Assembly: GCA_964592115.1 (NCBI GenBank)
Contig: CAZQCP010000006.1
Span: 1-60,359, forward strand
Origin: Sva-07 sp964592115
GTDB lineage: Bacteria; Actinomycetota; Acidimicrobiia; Acidimicrobiales; Ilumatobacteraceae
DNA length: 60,359 nucleotides
Reading direction: 5' to 3'
In this document: positions 51,225 to 59,815 of the stretch, in pieces
Position numbering within the stretch: the first letter of the stretch is position 1
Layout: each line of letters starts with the position of its first letter
Program-made: the position numbers and the translations under genes
Notes under the pieces: model-generated
The model's database searches: none
What the model saw: only the letters and a program-made list of their open reading frames with translations
Told to the model about the DNA's origin: nothing

Positions 51225-51878
51225 GTGGACGTACGTGTCGCCGACGACCCTGCGCCGATGGCGGCGGCGTGGATCGCGCGGCGCCTGACCGATGCGGTCC
51301 GCCGGCGCGGCGGCGCCTCGCTGGCCGTCAGCGGCGGAAGCACGGCGCCGGCGATGCTCGAGGCGCTGGCCGCGATTGCACTCCCCTGGGACGTGGTCAC
51401 CGTGTGGCAGGTGGACGAGCGGGTCGCCCCCGACGGCCATCGTGACCGCAACGCACTGCAGCTCGCCGGTTTCCCGGCGCACGTGCGAGCGATGCCCGTC
51501 ACGAGCCTCGATCTGCGGGCTGCGGCGCGGCGCTACGCGGCGACGTTGCCCGAGCGGTTCGACGTCGTCCACCTCGGCATCGGCGACGACGGACACACCG
51601 CGTCGTGGCCACCCGGTGACGCGGTCGTCGACAGTGAGCGCCTCGTCGAGTTGACCGGCGAGTTCAACGGACGTCGACGGATGACGTTGACGCCGCCGGT
51701 CGTGAATGGTGCGCGCGCCCGACTCGTGCTCGTGACCGGAGCGGCGAAGGCGGCCGTCGTCGCTCGGTGGCTGCGTCGCGATCCGTCGCTACCGATCGAT
51801 CGGGTGCGCCGCACCGGCACCATCGTCGTCGTCGATCCCGCCGCTGGGGCCGACCTGCCGGGCGCTCACTGTGCATGA
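51225..51878 (+). CDS. pgl: 6-phosphogluconolactonase
   Basis: Hydrolyses 6-phosphogluconolactone in the oxidative pentose phosphate pathway. The 217-residue protein has the DevB-type motifs LAVSGGSTAPAMLEAL, VTVWQVDERV, and the catalytic LGIGDDGHTASWPP, ending RLVLVTGAAKAAVV. GTG start at 51225. The TGA stop begins the dispersed palindrome copy I. Glucose-6-phosphate isomerase follows on the same strand. Confidence 0.9.
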   Translation: MDVRVADDPAPMAAAWIARRLTDAVRRRGGASLAVSGGSTAPAMLEALAAIALPWDVVTVWQVDERVAPDGHRDRNALQLAGFPAHVRAMPVTSLDLRAAARRYAATLPERFDVVHLGIGDDGHTASWPPGDAVVDSERLVELTGEFNGRRRMTLTPPVVNGARARLVLVTGAAKAAVVARWLRRDPSLPIDRVRRTGTIVVVDPAAGADLPGAHCA

Positions 51879-51910
51879 GTAACAGTGGGGCCCGTCCCCG
51901 ATGTGACTGA
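51876..51910. repeat. dispersed palindrome, GAGTAACA-arm type (copy I)
   Basis: TGAGTAACA-GT-GGGGCCCGTCCCC-GA-TGTGACTGA between pgl and pgi. The right arm is degraded (TGTGACT for TGTTACT). The pgl stop codon TGA (51876-51878) overlaps the element's first bases. Confidence 0.85.
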
Positions 51911-51930
51911 CCGCGGTAGGTTCGCCGTCG

Positions 51931-53499
51931 ATGAGCGCCTCGGATGTCCATCGATCCCTCGCCGACGTGCCGCGCCCCGCCCACCTCCGTGAGTTGTTCG
52001 CCACCGATCCGGGCCGCGCCGAGCGCTACGTCGTGACCGCGGGCGACCTGCGGATCGACTATTCGAAGCACCGCCTCGACGACACCGTGCTGCACGCACT
52101 CCTCGACATCGCCCGCGACCGGGGCGTCGAGCAGCGGCGCGACGCCATGTTCGCCGGCGAGCACATCAACGTCACCGAGGATCGTGCCGTGATGCACGTC
52201 GCGCTGCGGGCACCGCGAGACGTCTCGATGTTCGTCGACGGCGTCGACGTCGTGCCCGACGTCCACGCTGTGCTCGACGCGATGGCGGCGTTCGCCGAAC
52301 GGGTGCGCGCCGACGAGACGATCACCCACGTCGTCAACATCGGCATCGGCGGGTCCGACCTCGGTCCGGCGATGGCGTACCGAGCGCTCGCCGCCTACCG
52401 CCACCCCCGCATCCGGTGCTCGTTCGTGTCGAACATCGACGGCGCCGACATCGACGCCGTGCTGCGCGACGCCGACCCATCGTCGACGCTGTTCATCGTC
52501 GCCTCGAAGACGTTCGGCACGATCGAGACGCTGACGAACGCGCACACCGCCCGCGACTGGCTCGTCGCCGAGCTCGGTGAGGACGCCGTCGCCGATCACT
52601 TCGTCGCCGTGTCGACGAACGCCGAACGGGTCGCCGCGTTCGGGATCGATACCACCAACATGTTCGGGTTCTGGGACTGGGTCGGCGGGCGCTACTCGGT
52701 CGATTCGGCGATCGGGTTGTCGCTGATGATCGCCATCGGCCCCGAACGCTTCGGTGAGTTCCTCGCCGGCTTCCGAGCGCTCGACGAGCACTTCGTCTCC
52801 GCACCACTCGCCGAGAACGCACCGGTGATCCTGGCGATGCTCGGCATCTGGTACTCCGCCGGGTACGGGTTCGCCACGAAGGCGGTGTTGCCATACGCGC
52901 AGGAGCTCGCCCGCTTCCCCGCCTACCTGCAACAACTCGACATGGAGTCGAACGGCAAGTCGGTGCTCCTCGACGGCACATCCGTCGATGGCGACACGGG
53001 ACCGATCGTGTGGGGCGAGCCGGGCACCAACGGCCAGCACGCCTTCTACCAACTCCTGCACCAGGGCACGCGGGTCGTGCCGGTCGACTTCATCGGCTTC
53101 GCCCGGCCCCATCATCGACATCAACAGCACCACGATCTGCTGATGGCCAACCTGTTCGCCCAGTCCGAGGCGCTGGCGTTCGGCCGCGCCGCCGCGCCCG
53201 GCGAGCCGTATCGCCAATTCGACGGCGACCGTCCGAGCACGGTGATCCTCGCCGATCAGCTCACGCCCTCGGTGCTCGGCCAGCTCATCGCGCTCTACGA
53301 GCACATCGTGCACGTGCAGGGCACCGTGTGGGGCATCAACAGCTACGACCAGTGGGGTGTCGAGCTCGGCAAGGAGCTCGCCAACGCCATCACGCCCGAG
53401 CTCACCGGCGACCAACCCGGCGCCCAACCCGATGTCCCTCCCATCGTGCATGACGCCTCGACCAACGCGCTCATCGCCTGGTACCGCGCCCACCGCTGA
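51931..53499 (+). CDS. pgi: glucose-6-phosphate isomerase
   Basis: Interconverts glucose-6-phosphate and fructose-6-phosphate. The 522-residue protein has all signature blocks: NIGIGGSDLGPAMAY, FIVASKTFGTIETL, the central FWDWVGGRYS, and QGTRVVPVDFIGFARP, with the catalytic His in EPGTNGQHAFYQL. ATG at 51931 is 20 nt after the palindrome copy I. A strong terminator-like hairpin follows. Confidence 0.97.
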   Translation: MSASDVHRSLADVPRPAHLRELFATDPGRAERYVVTAGDLRIDYSKHRLDDTVLHALLDIARDRGVEQRRDAMFAGEHINVTEDRAVMHVALRAPRDVSMFVDGVDVVPDVHAVLDAMAAFAERVRADETITHVVNIGIGGSDLGPAMAYRALAAYRHPRIRCSFVSNIDGADIDAVLRDADPSSTLFIVASKTFGTIETLTNAHTARDWLVAELGEDAVADHFVAVSTNAERVAAFGIDTTNMFGFWDWVGGRYSVDSAIGLSLMIAIGPERFGEFLAGFRALDEHFVSAPLAENAPVILAMLGIWYSAGYGFATKAVLPYAQELARFPAYLQQLDMESNGKSVLLDGTSVDGDTGPIVWGEPGTNGQHAFYQLLHQGTRVVPVDFIGFARPHHRHQQHHDLLMANLFAQSEALAFGRAAAPGEPYRQFDGDRPSTVILADQLTPSVLGQLIALYEHIVHVQGTVWGINSYDQWGVELGKELANAITPELTGDQPGAQPDVPPIVHDASTNALIAWYRAHR

Positions 53500-53525
53500 C
53501 ACCTGCCCGTCATCTCGCCGGCGAG

Positions 53526-53580
53526 CCCCAAATCTGTCCGTTTCGTCACGCTGAGCGTGATCGAGCGGACAGATTTGGGG
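53526..53580. terminator. long perfect hairpin after pgi
   Basis: Arms CCCCAAATCTGTCCG and CGGACAGATTTGGGG match perfectly over 15 bp. Inside, after short unpaired flanks, is a second perfect 7-bp stem TCACGCT / AGCGTGA. It starts 27 nt after the pgi stop. Confidence 0.85.
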
Positions 53581-53593
53581 GTCTGGCGTCGGT

Positions 53594-53607
53594 CTACCGC
53601 TCGGTAG
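53594..53607. promoter_or_regulatory. TetR-type operator candidate before the aldehyde dehydrogenase
   Basis: CTACCG-CT-CGGTAG is a perfect 6-bp-arm palindrome resembling actinobacterial TetR/FadR-like operators of catabolic genes. It ends 34 bp before the aldehyde dehydrogenase start. No tetR gene is adjacent. Confidence 0.45.
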
Positions 53608-53641
53608 TGCGGGGTGGGCGACGATGGGCAAGACTTGTGCC

Positions 53642-55060
53642 ATGCGCGACTACGACAACATCTACATCGACGGGGCGTGGGTTCCCTCCGACGGAACCGG
53701 CCGGATCGAGGTCATCAACGCCGGCACCGAAGAGGTCATGGGCTCCATCCCCGAGGGCACCGCGAGCGATGTCGACAAGGCCGTCGCCGCCGCCCGCCGA
53801 GCGTTCGACTCGTGGGCCGCAACCCCCGTCGAAGAGCGTCAGAAGTACATGATCCGCCTCAACGAGGCGCTGCAGGCCCGCTCACCCGAGATCGCCGAGG
53901 TCATCGCCGGCGAGGTCGGCATGCCCATCACCTGGGCAACGATGATCCAGGCGGGTCTGCCCACCGGCAACATGCAGTCCTACGCGACGCTGCTCGACAC
54001 GTTCCAGTTCGAAGAGACGATCGGCAACAGCCTCGTGGTGAAGGAGCCCGTCGGCGTCGTCGGCGCGATCACGCCGTGGAACTACCCGTTGCACCAGATC
54101 ATCTGCAAGCTCGGTGGAGCGCTCGCCGCTGGCTGCACGTTCGTGCTCAAGCCGAGCGAGGTCGCCCCGCTCAACGCGTTCATCCTCGCCGAGATCATCC
54201 ACGAGGTCGGCCTGCCGAACGGCGTGTTCAACATGGTCACCGGTACTGGTCCGGTGGTCGGCGAGGCGATCGCCGCCCACCCCGATGTCGACATGGTCAG
54301 CTTCACCGGCTCGACCCGCGCCGGCAAGCGCGTCGCCGAGGTCGCCGCCGGCACGGTCAAGCGCGTCGCCCTCGAGCTCGGCGGCAAGTCGGCCAACATC
54401 GTCCTCGACGATGCCGATCTCACCCAGGTCATCCCCAAGGGCGTCTTCGCCTGCTACCTCAACTCCGGCCAGACGTGCACTGCCCACACGCGCATGCTCG
54501 TGCCGAACAGTCGTTACGACGAGGCCGTCGCCATCGCCGCGGCAACCGCCGACGCGACGCAGGTCGACGACCCGACCAAGGAGGGCATGCACCTCGGCCC
54601 GCTGATCAGCCAGGCGCAGTGGGACCGCGTGCAGGGCTACATCCAAAAGGGTGTCGACGAAGGGGCGGTCGTCGCCGCCGGCGGGCTCGGCAAGCCGGAG
54701 GGCAAGGAGACCGGCTACTTCGTCAAGCCGACCGTGCTGGCCAACGTCACCAACGACATGACCGTGGCCCAAGAGGAGATCTTCGGCCCGGTGCTGTCGA
54801 TCATCGGCTACGACGACGAAGACGACGCCGTGCGCATCGCCAACGACAGCCTGTACGGCCTGTCGGGCGGTGTCTGGTCGGCCGACCAGGAGCGTGCGCT
54901 CGCCGTCGCCCGCCGGATGCGCACCGGCGCCGTCGACGTCAACGGCGGCTCGTTCAACATCGCCGCACCGTTCGGTGGCTACAAGCAGTCTGGCTACGGC
55001 CGCGAGAACGGCCCGTACGGCATCGACGAGTTCTTGCAGACCAAGTCGCTGCAGCTCTGA
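53642..55060 (+). CDS. aldehyde dehydrogenase (NAD(P)+)
   Basis: Oxidises aldehydes to acids. The 472-residue protein has the catalytic Cys in NSGQTCTAHTR (about 283), the general-base Glu in VALELGGKSANIV (about 249), NAD contacts ITPWNYPLHQ and SFTGSTRAGKRVA, and the C-terminal FGGYKQSGYGRENGPYG. Start at ATG 53642 (MRDYDNIYIDGAWV); a further ATG 18 nt upstream is less typical. Preceded by a TetR-type palindrome and followed by a perfect terminator. Confidence 0.94.
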   Translation: MRDYDNIYIDGAWVPSDGTGRIEVINAGTEEVMGSIPEGTASDVDKAVAAARRAFDSWAATPVEERQKYMIRLNEALQARSPEIAEVIAGEVGMPITWATMIQAGLPTGNMQSYATLLDTFQFEETIGNSLVVKEPVGVVGAITPWNYPLHQIICKLGGALAAGCTFVLKPSEVAPLNAFILAEIIHEVGLPNGVFNMVTGTGPVVGEAIAAHPDVDMVSFTGSTRAGKRVAEVAAGTVKRVALELGGKSANIVLDDADLTQVIPKGVFACYLNSGQTCTAHTRMLVPNSRYDEAVAIAAATADATQVDDPTKEGMHLGPLISQAQWDRVQGYIQKGVDEGAVVAAGGLGKPEGKETGYFVKPTVLANVTNDMTVAQEEIFGPVLSIIGYDDEDDAVRIANDSLYGLSGGVWSADQERALAVARRMRTGAVDVNGGSFNIAAPFGGYKQSGYGRENGPYGIDEFLQTKSLQL

Positions 55061-55066
55061 CCGCTG

Positions 55067-55100
55067 CCGGTCCTCACCGCCGTCGGGCGGTGAGGACCGG
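55067..55100 (+). terminator. intrinsic-type terminator after the aldehyde dehydrogenase
   Basis: Perfect 15-bp stem CCGGTCCTCACCGCC with the GTCG loop, 6 nt after the stop; a classical short hairpin without a strong T-run. Confidence 0.85.
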
Positions 55101-55123
55101 TCGGTCTCCGGTACAGTCGAGCG

Positions 55124-55519
55124 ATGGCCGGAGAACGCGTGTTGGTCGCCAAGGTGGGCCTCGACGGACACGACCGCGGGGTGAAGGTGGTCGCCCGGAT
55201 CCTGCGTGATGCGGGCTTCGAAGTCGTCTACACCGGGCTGTTCCAGACACCCGAGACCGTGGCCGCGGCGGCGGTCGACGAAGACGTCGACGCGATCGGC
55301 CTGTCGATGCTCTCCGGGGCCCACATGACTCTCGCGCCGCTGGTGGTGCAAGCGATTCGTGACCGAGGCGTCGACATCCCTGTCGTCGTCGGCGGCATCG
55401 TTCCACCCCACGACGTCGCCGAGCTGATCGGTGCCGGCGTGGCCACGGTCCTCACGCCGGGGGCGACCGCCGACGAAGTCGTCGCAGCCATGCGTGGCGC
55501 GATCGACGCGGCGGCCTGA
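55124..55519 (+). CDS. stand-alone cobalamin-binding protein (methylmalonyl-CoA mutase small domain)
   Basis: Carries B12 for a radical mutase. The 131-residue protein is just the B12-binding domain: D14-x-H16-x-x-G19 in KVGLDGHDRGVK, where the His ligates cobalt, plus GLSMLSGAH and VVVGGIVP. It may pair with a catalytic subunit elsewhere, or act as a sensor. It is followed closely by two WYL regulators on the same strand. Confidence 0.88.
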   Translation: MAGERVLVAKVGLDGHDRGVKVVARILRDAGFEVVYTGLFQTPETVAAAAVDEDVDAIGLSMLSGAHMTLAPLVVQAIRDRGVDIPVVVGGIVPPHDVAELIGAGVATVLTPGATADEVVAAMRGAIDAAA

Positions 55520-55544
55520 CCGGCGCGGCGGAGGGCGGCACGCC

Positions 55545-56513
55545 ATGGTCGATCGCGTCGAGCGGCTCACGAACCTGCTCGCCCTGCTGCTCGAAACGCG
55601 CCGGCCGTTGAGCCTCATTCAGATCATCGGTGAGCTGCCCGGTCAATACCCGGCGGGCGAGTCCGCGCGACGCGGCGCGTTCGAACGAGACAAAGCCGCG
55701 CTGCGCGAGATCGGCGTGCCGATCGAGACGAAACTCGTCGAGGGAGGACCATACGCCGGCCAGACGCGCTACTGGATCGATCGCCGCGCGTACGAGCTCG
55801 CCGACCTTGCGCTCCAACCCGACGAGATGCGCGCGCTGCAGGTCGCCGTCGCCGCCGTCCACACCGGCTCGACGGCAGGCCGCGAGGCGATCTGGAAGCT
55901 CGGTGGCGCACTCGGCGACGAACGCCCGGCCGTGTCGGCGGTGATCCCCGAGCGGCCCGAGCTTCCCGTCATCCGTTCGGCGGTGGCGAGGCGGTCCCAG
56001 GTGTCGTTCGGGTATCGCGGTGAACGCCGCACACTCGACCCGTGGGGGCTGTTGCTGCGGGGCGGCTTCTGGTACGTGATCGGCCACGATCACGACCGGG
56101 GTGCCCGCCGCACGTTCCGCGTCGACCGATTCGAAGGTGGTGCCGGCGGCATCGAGGTGGGCGCGCCCGGTTCGTTCGAGCGCCCGGCGGACTTCGACCC
56201 TCGGTCGGCATTCCCGAGCGATCCCAAGCAGATCGGCGGCGATGGTGACGACGCGTTGGAGGCATTGATCCTGATCGATGCCGTGCGTGCCGCCGCGGTC
56301 GAGCGTGAGCTCGGGACCGACCGTGTGACGCGGCGCGATGCCGATGGCTCGGTCGTCGTGCGGGTTCCTGCGTCGAACCTGCCCGCGTTCCGATCGTGGG
56401 TGCTCGGTCTGCTCGACCACGCCATGGTGCTCGGTCCCGACGAGATCCGCGCCCACATGATCGAGTGGCTCGAGGCGCTCGTCGCCAGGTCGCCCGAAGT
56501 TGGTCGACCGTGA
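55545..56513 (+). CDS. pafB: WYL-domain transcriptional regulator, PafB-like
   Basis: A 322-residue regulator. N-terminal winged helix (residues about 1-60, VERLTNLLALLLETRRPLSL, then SARRGAFERDKAALREIGV), then a WYL domain (about 140-235, VSFGYRGERRTLDPWGLLLR, GGFWYVIGHDHDRGARRTFRVDR) and a C-terminal domain. In mycobacteria PafB and PafC form a heterodimer that activates DNA-repair genes in response to single-stranded DNA. Assignment is by order and domain. Confidence 0.82.
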   Translation: MVDRVERLTNLLALLLETRRPLSLIQIIGELPGQYPAGESARRGAFERDKAALREIGVPIETKLVEGGPYAGQTRYWIDRRAYELADLALQPDEMRALQVAVAAVHTGSTAGREAIWKLGGALGDERPAVSAVIPERPELPVIRSAVARRSQVSFGYRGERRTLDPWGLLLRGGFWYVIGHDHDRGARRTFRVDRFEGGAGGIEVGAPGSFERPADFDPRSAFPSDPKQIGGDGDDALEALILIDAVRAAAVERELGTDRVTRRDADGSVVVRVPASNLPAFRSWVLGLLDHAMVLGPDEIRAHMIEWLEALVARSPEVGRP

Positions 56514-57472
56514 GTGGACCGCGCGGTGCTGAGGCTCGCCTGCGGCGGCTCCTCGTGATGCTGCCCTGGCTGATGGAGGTCGGCGAGGTGTCACTCGACG
56601 AGGTGGCACGGCGCTTCGACCTCGAACCCGAGCAGGTCCAGTCCGAGCTCGAGCTCGTGGCGATGTGCGGACTGCCGCCGTTCGTCGACGAGATGGTCGA
56701 CGTGTTCGTCGACGACGGGATCGTCTACGTCGGCGTGCCGCGCCTGTTCACCCGACCGCTCCGCCTTACCGCGCCCGAGGCGTTCACGTTGCTCGCCGCC
56801 GGGCGGGCGGCGATGGAGTTGCCCGGCGCGGATCCGGACGGTCCGCTCGGTCGTGGCCTGGCCAAGCTCGCCGGCGCGCTCACCGACGTCGGGCTCGACA
56901 CTCTCGCCGACGACACGGCAGGGGTGATCGTCGACCTCGGCCGGCCGCCCCTGACCGACGAGCTGAGCGAGGCAGCCGCGACTGGCGCCGAGTTGGCGAT
57001 CCGCTACTACTCACCAGCGCGCGATGAGGAGACCGAGCGGCGCGTGGTGCCGCGCCACGTGTTCACCGAGACAGGCAACTGGTACGTGCTCGCCGACGAC
57101 GCACGGTCGGGGACCCGCCGGACGTTCCGCGTCGATCGCATCGAGTCGATGGAACCGACCGGTGCTGTCGTGCCCGCCGCCGACGACGTCACGCGCCCGG
57201 GAGCGTTCTTCGTCGACGCCGACGTGCCACGGGCGAGCGTGCGTTTGGCACCCGACGCGCACTGGATCCTCGACCAGTACCCGCACGACCAGGTCGTGCC
57301 GATCGACCGCGATGGCTGGGTCGAGGTCACGCTGCCGGTGTCGAGCGAGCGGTGGCTGGCGCGGCTCTTGATCCGCCTCGGGCCGGACGCCGAGATGGCC
57401 GACGATGCGCTCGCCGTGCCAGCAGCCGAGCTCGCCGCGAGCATGCTCGCCCGCTATCGCGACGCCGACTGA
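56510..57472 (+). CDS. pafC: WYL-domain transcriptional regulator, PafC-like
   Basis: A 320-residue partner of the preceding regulator. It starts at a GTG overlapping the preceding stop (GTGA). N-terminal winged helix (LRRLLVMLPWLMEVGEVSLDEVARRFDL), a WYL-type domain (LAIRYYSPARDEETERRVVPRHVF, NWYVLADDARSGTRRTFRVDRI) and a C-terminal domain. The tandem layout and coupling are those of pafBC. Its last 19 bp overlap the convergent exonuclease gene. Confidence 0.82.
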   Translation: MSGPRGAEARLRRLLVMLPWLMEVGEVSLDEVARRFDLEPEQVQSELELVAMCGLPPFVDEMVDVFVDDGIVYVGVPRLFTRPLRLTAPEAFTLLAAGRAAMELPGADPDGPLGRGLAKLAGALTDVGLDTLADDTAGVIVDLGRPPLTDELSEAAATGAELAIRYYSPARDEETERRVVPRHVFTETGNWYVLADDARSGTRRTFRVDRIESMEPTGAVVPAADDVTRPGAFFVDADVPRASVRLAPDAHWILDQYPHDQVVPIDRDGWVEVTLPVSSERWLARLLIRLGPDAEMADDALAVPAAELAASMLARYRDAD

Positions 57473-58083
57473 CGGCCCGAGCGCGCGTTGAGGAACGGGG
57501 TGAGCGCCTCGTCGTCGTCGATGCCGTTGGCTGTGAGCAGGTGGGGGAGGACCGCCGCCGTGGCGGCAGCGTCGGCGAGCGCGTCGTGGGGTCGGTCGAG
57601 GGCGACGCCATAGCGTTGGCACAGGTCGCCGAGGCGATGTGACATGGCTCGCTCGGGGTCGAGACGCTGTGACAGTCGCAGTGTGCACAACCGGTGCTCG
57701 AGCCCACAGCGGAGCGGGTCGGTCGCAGGGCGCCGGCGAGCGGCGCGGGCCAGGAAGGCGCCGTCGAAGTCGGCGTTGTGGGCGGTGAACACGGCACCGT
57801 CGACGCGTCGGCCGAGCTCATCGAGCGCATCGTCGAGGCGCGGGGCACCGCGCAACGAAGCCCGCGTGATGCCGTGGACGCGTGTCGGCCCCACGCGCTG
57901 CAACGGCCACCGCAGCCCGACGAGCGTGCTCCATTGGTCGACGACGGTGCCGCTCGCGTCGACGGTGACGAGGCCGATCTGGAGGATGCGGTTGCGCCGC
58001 GTGGACAGGCCAGACGTTTCCAGATCGACGACGGCGAACAACGGCAGGGCCACGTCCGTCACCCTAGACAGGGGGTGCGACAC
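57454..58083 (-). CDS. DnaQ-like 3'-5' exonuclease (DEDDh)
   Basis: A 209-residue exonuclease. ExoI motif VVDLETSGLS (first Asp and Glu), ExoII AVFTAHNADFDGAFL, and ExoIII with RPHDALADAAATAAVLPHLL where His and Asp are present. This is the DEDDh pattern of the DnaQ/polymerase III epsilon family. A GTG at 58083 or an internal GTG at 58062 could be the start. Related to exonuclease parts of repair systems; convergent with pafC. Confidence 0.87.
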   Translation of the reverse strand: MSHPLSRVTDVALPLFAVVDLETSGLSTRRNRILQIGLVTVDASGTVVDQWSTLVGLRWPLQRVGPTRVHGITRASLRGAPRLDDALDELGRRVDGAVFTAHNADFDGAFLARAARRRPATDPLRCGLEHRLCTLRLSQRLDPERAMSHRLGDLCQRYGVALDRPHDALADAAATAAVLPHLLTANGIDDDEALTPFLNARSGRQSASR

Positions 58084-58098
58084 AGTTGGCTGTGCCCG

Positions 58099-59496
58099 CT
58101 ACAGCAGTTCGGCGGCGAGGCTGGCGACGTCGCTGCGCTCGCAGGCGGTGAGCGTGATGTGTCCGAAGCACGGCTGACCGGCGAACGCGGACGACAGCAC
58201 GCTGAGCGCGTTGTTCGACTCGCCGAGGTACGGCGCGTCGATCTGGCTCGTGTCGCCGGTGAAGATCACCTTCGTGCCGTCACCGACGCGGGTGAGGATC
58301 GTGCGCAGTGTTGTCGGTTCGAGGTTCTGCGCCTCGTCGATCACCACGAACTGGTGATGCAGCGAGCGGCCGCGCAGGAACGTCACCGACTCGAGGGAGA
58401 GCTGCCCGCGCGTCGTCAGCTCGTCGACGAGGTCGCGGGCGTCGTGGATGTTGCCGCGGTCGGTGAGCGCGACGACGGCGTCGTGGATCGCCGCCATCCA
58501 CGGGTCGAGCTTCTCGTCGAGCCCGCCGGGGAGGAACCCGACGTCTGCCCTCCCGACGGGCACGAGCGGCCGGTACACGGCGAGACGTTCGTAGCGTCCG
58601 TGCTCGACGACCTGCTCCAAACCGGCGGCGATGGCGAGGATCGTCTTGCCGGTGCCGGCGCGCCCGTCGAGCGCGACCACGGCGATGTCCGGGTCGAGCA
58701 GCAGCTCCAACGCGAACCGCTGCTCCTTGCTCCGGGGCCTCAAGCCCCAGGCTTCCGGCGTCTGATTCGACAGCAACACGAACTCGTCGCCGACGACGCG
58801 GGCGAGCGCCGATTGCGATCCCGAACGGAGCACGGCGAACTCGTTCTCGTGAAAGTCCGTGTGCCCCGGCTCCACGGCGTCGAATGCGACGGCCCCGGCG
58901 GCGTAGAGGCAGTCGATCGACTCGTACGTCGCCTCGATGGTCGTCCAGCCGATGGCGACCCGGTCGCGGTCGCTCCGGGTCAAGCGGTGCTCGGCGGCAC
59001 GGACACCGAGGTGGGCCGCCTTGATCCGCAGCGCAGCGTCGTTGCTGATCATCGTCGTCGGCCCGAAGTCGGCCTGGCCGATCGCAGCCCCGATGATGCG
59101 GTTGTCGGGCACCGTCGGGTCGAGTCCGTGCTCGACGAGGAGGTGCTTGCGGATGTTGTTGATCTCGATCTGGATCGTCGCCGAACCGTTGCCGGTCGGG
59201 ACCGGTGTGGCGAGCGAGCCGCCGTGGGCGACGCGGAGCTCCTCGATCGTGCGCAGCGCAGTGCGGGCTGCACGGCCGACATCGTCGGGCCGGGTCTTCA
59301 GCGCATCGAGCTCTTCGACCACGGTGAGCGGGATGACGACATCGGCGTCGCCGAACTCGAGCACGCAGGTCGGATCGGCGATCAGGACGGACGTGTCGAC
59401 GACGAGCCGCGTGCGCTGCCTCCCTTCCATCGGCTCGGACGTGGCCCCGATCGGAGCGCTCGTCACTTGGTCAGCAGATGGCAATAGGTCGGTCAC
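58099..59496 (-). CDS. PIN-PhoH family ATPase/RNA helicase-like protein
   Basis: A 465-residue protein of the YlaK-type PIN-PhoH family: N-terminal PIN nuclease domain (RLVVDTSVLIADP, VPDNRIIGAAIGQ) and C-terminal PhoH ATPase with Walker A LDGRAGTGKTILAIAAG and Walker B FVVIDEAQNLEP, plus GDTSQID. Members are proposed RNA nuclease-helicases. Start: GTG at 59496 with AGGGAG upstream. It diverges from hup across 319 bp. Confidence 0.92.
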   Translation of the reverse strand: MTDLLPSADQVTSAPIGATSEPMEGRQRTRLVVDTSVLIADPTCVLEFGDADVVIPLTVVEELDALKTRPDDVGRAARTALRTIEELRVAHGGSLATPVPTGNGSATIQIEINNIRKHLLVEHGLDPTVPDNRIIGAAIGQADFGPTTMISNDAALRIKAAHLGVRAAEHRLTRSDRDRVAIGWTTIEATYESIDCLYAAGAVAFDAVEPGHTDFHENEFAVLRSGSQSALARVVGDEFVLLSNQTPEAWGLRPRSKEQRFALELLLDPDIAVVALDGRAGTGKTILAIAAGLEQVVEHGRYERLAVYRPLVPVGRADVGFLPGGLDEKLDPWMAAIHDAVVALTDRGNIHDARDLVDELTTRGQLSLESVTFLRGRSLHHQFVVIDEAQNLEPTTLRTILTRVGDGTKVIFTGDTSQIDAPYLGESNNALSVLSSAFAGQPCFGHITLTACERSDVASLAAELL

Positions 59497-59815
59497 TTCA
59501 CTCCCTTGCCCGGGTGATGCGGGCCTCAACGTCGGGTCCGGATCGGTGGGCCCGATCCTGGGCCTGTGGCATCGGCGGTGCGTGCTTCAACGGGATCACG
59601 TTGTAGCTCAGCGCTCGAACGTCGTGGTGGATGGTCGCGATCTCCAATACCGGCAAGGGTTCCCGAGCGTTGTCGTTGCATATGCAATGACATCGGTGCT
59701 TGAACGAAGACCGTCGCGGTCGGTCACATGGACCCGTTCCGCCATTCGGCGGGAAACGGTCTCGGCGCGATGCGCCGGGGTGAACAGACAGAACCACCCT
59801 TTGGAAAGAGGACTC
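59497..59815. promoter_or_regulatory. 319-bp divergent region between PIN-PhoH and hup genes
   Basis: No gene is seen here. It contains the perfect 12-bp palindrome TTGCATATGCAA (59676-59687), unusually AT-rich for this DNA, and a possible leader hairpin CCGTTCCGCC...GGCGGGAAACGG (59730-59757). A GAGG box lies 4 nt before the hup ATG. Confidence 0.45.

Noticed and set aside
59600..59670. tRNA-like segment (GTAGCTCAGC and GGTTCCCG) upstream of hup
   Set aside because: No acceptor or anticodon stem could be built and the T-arm consensus is missing.
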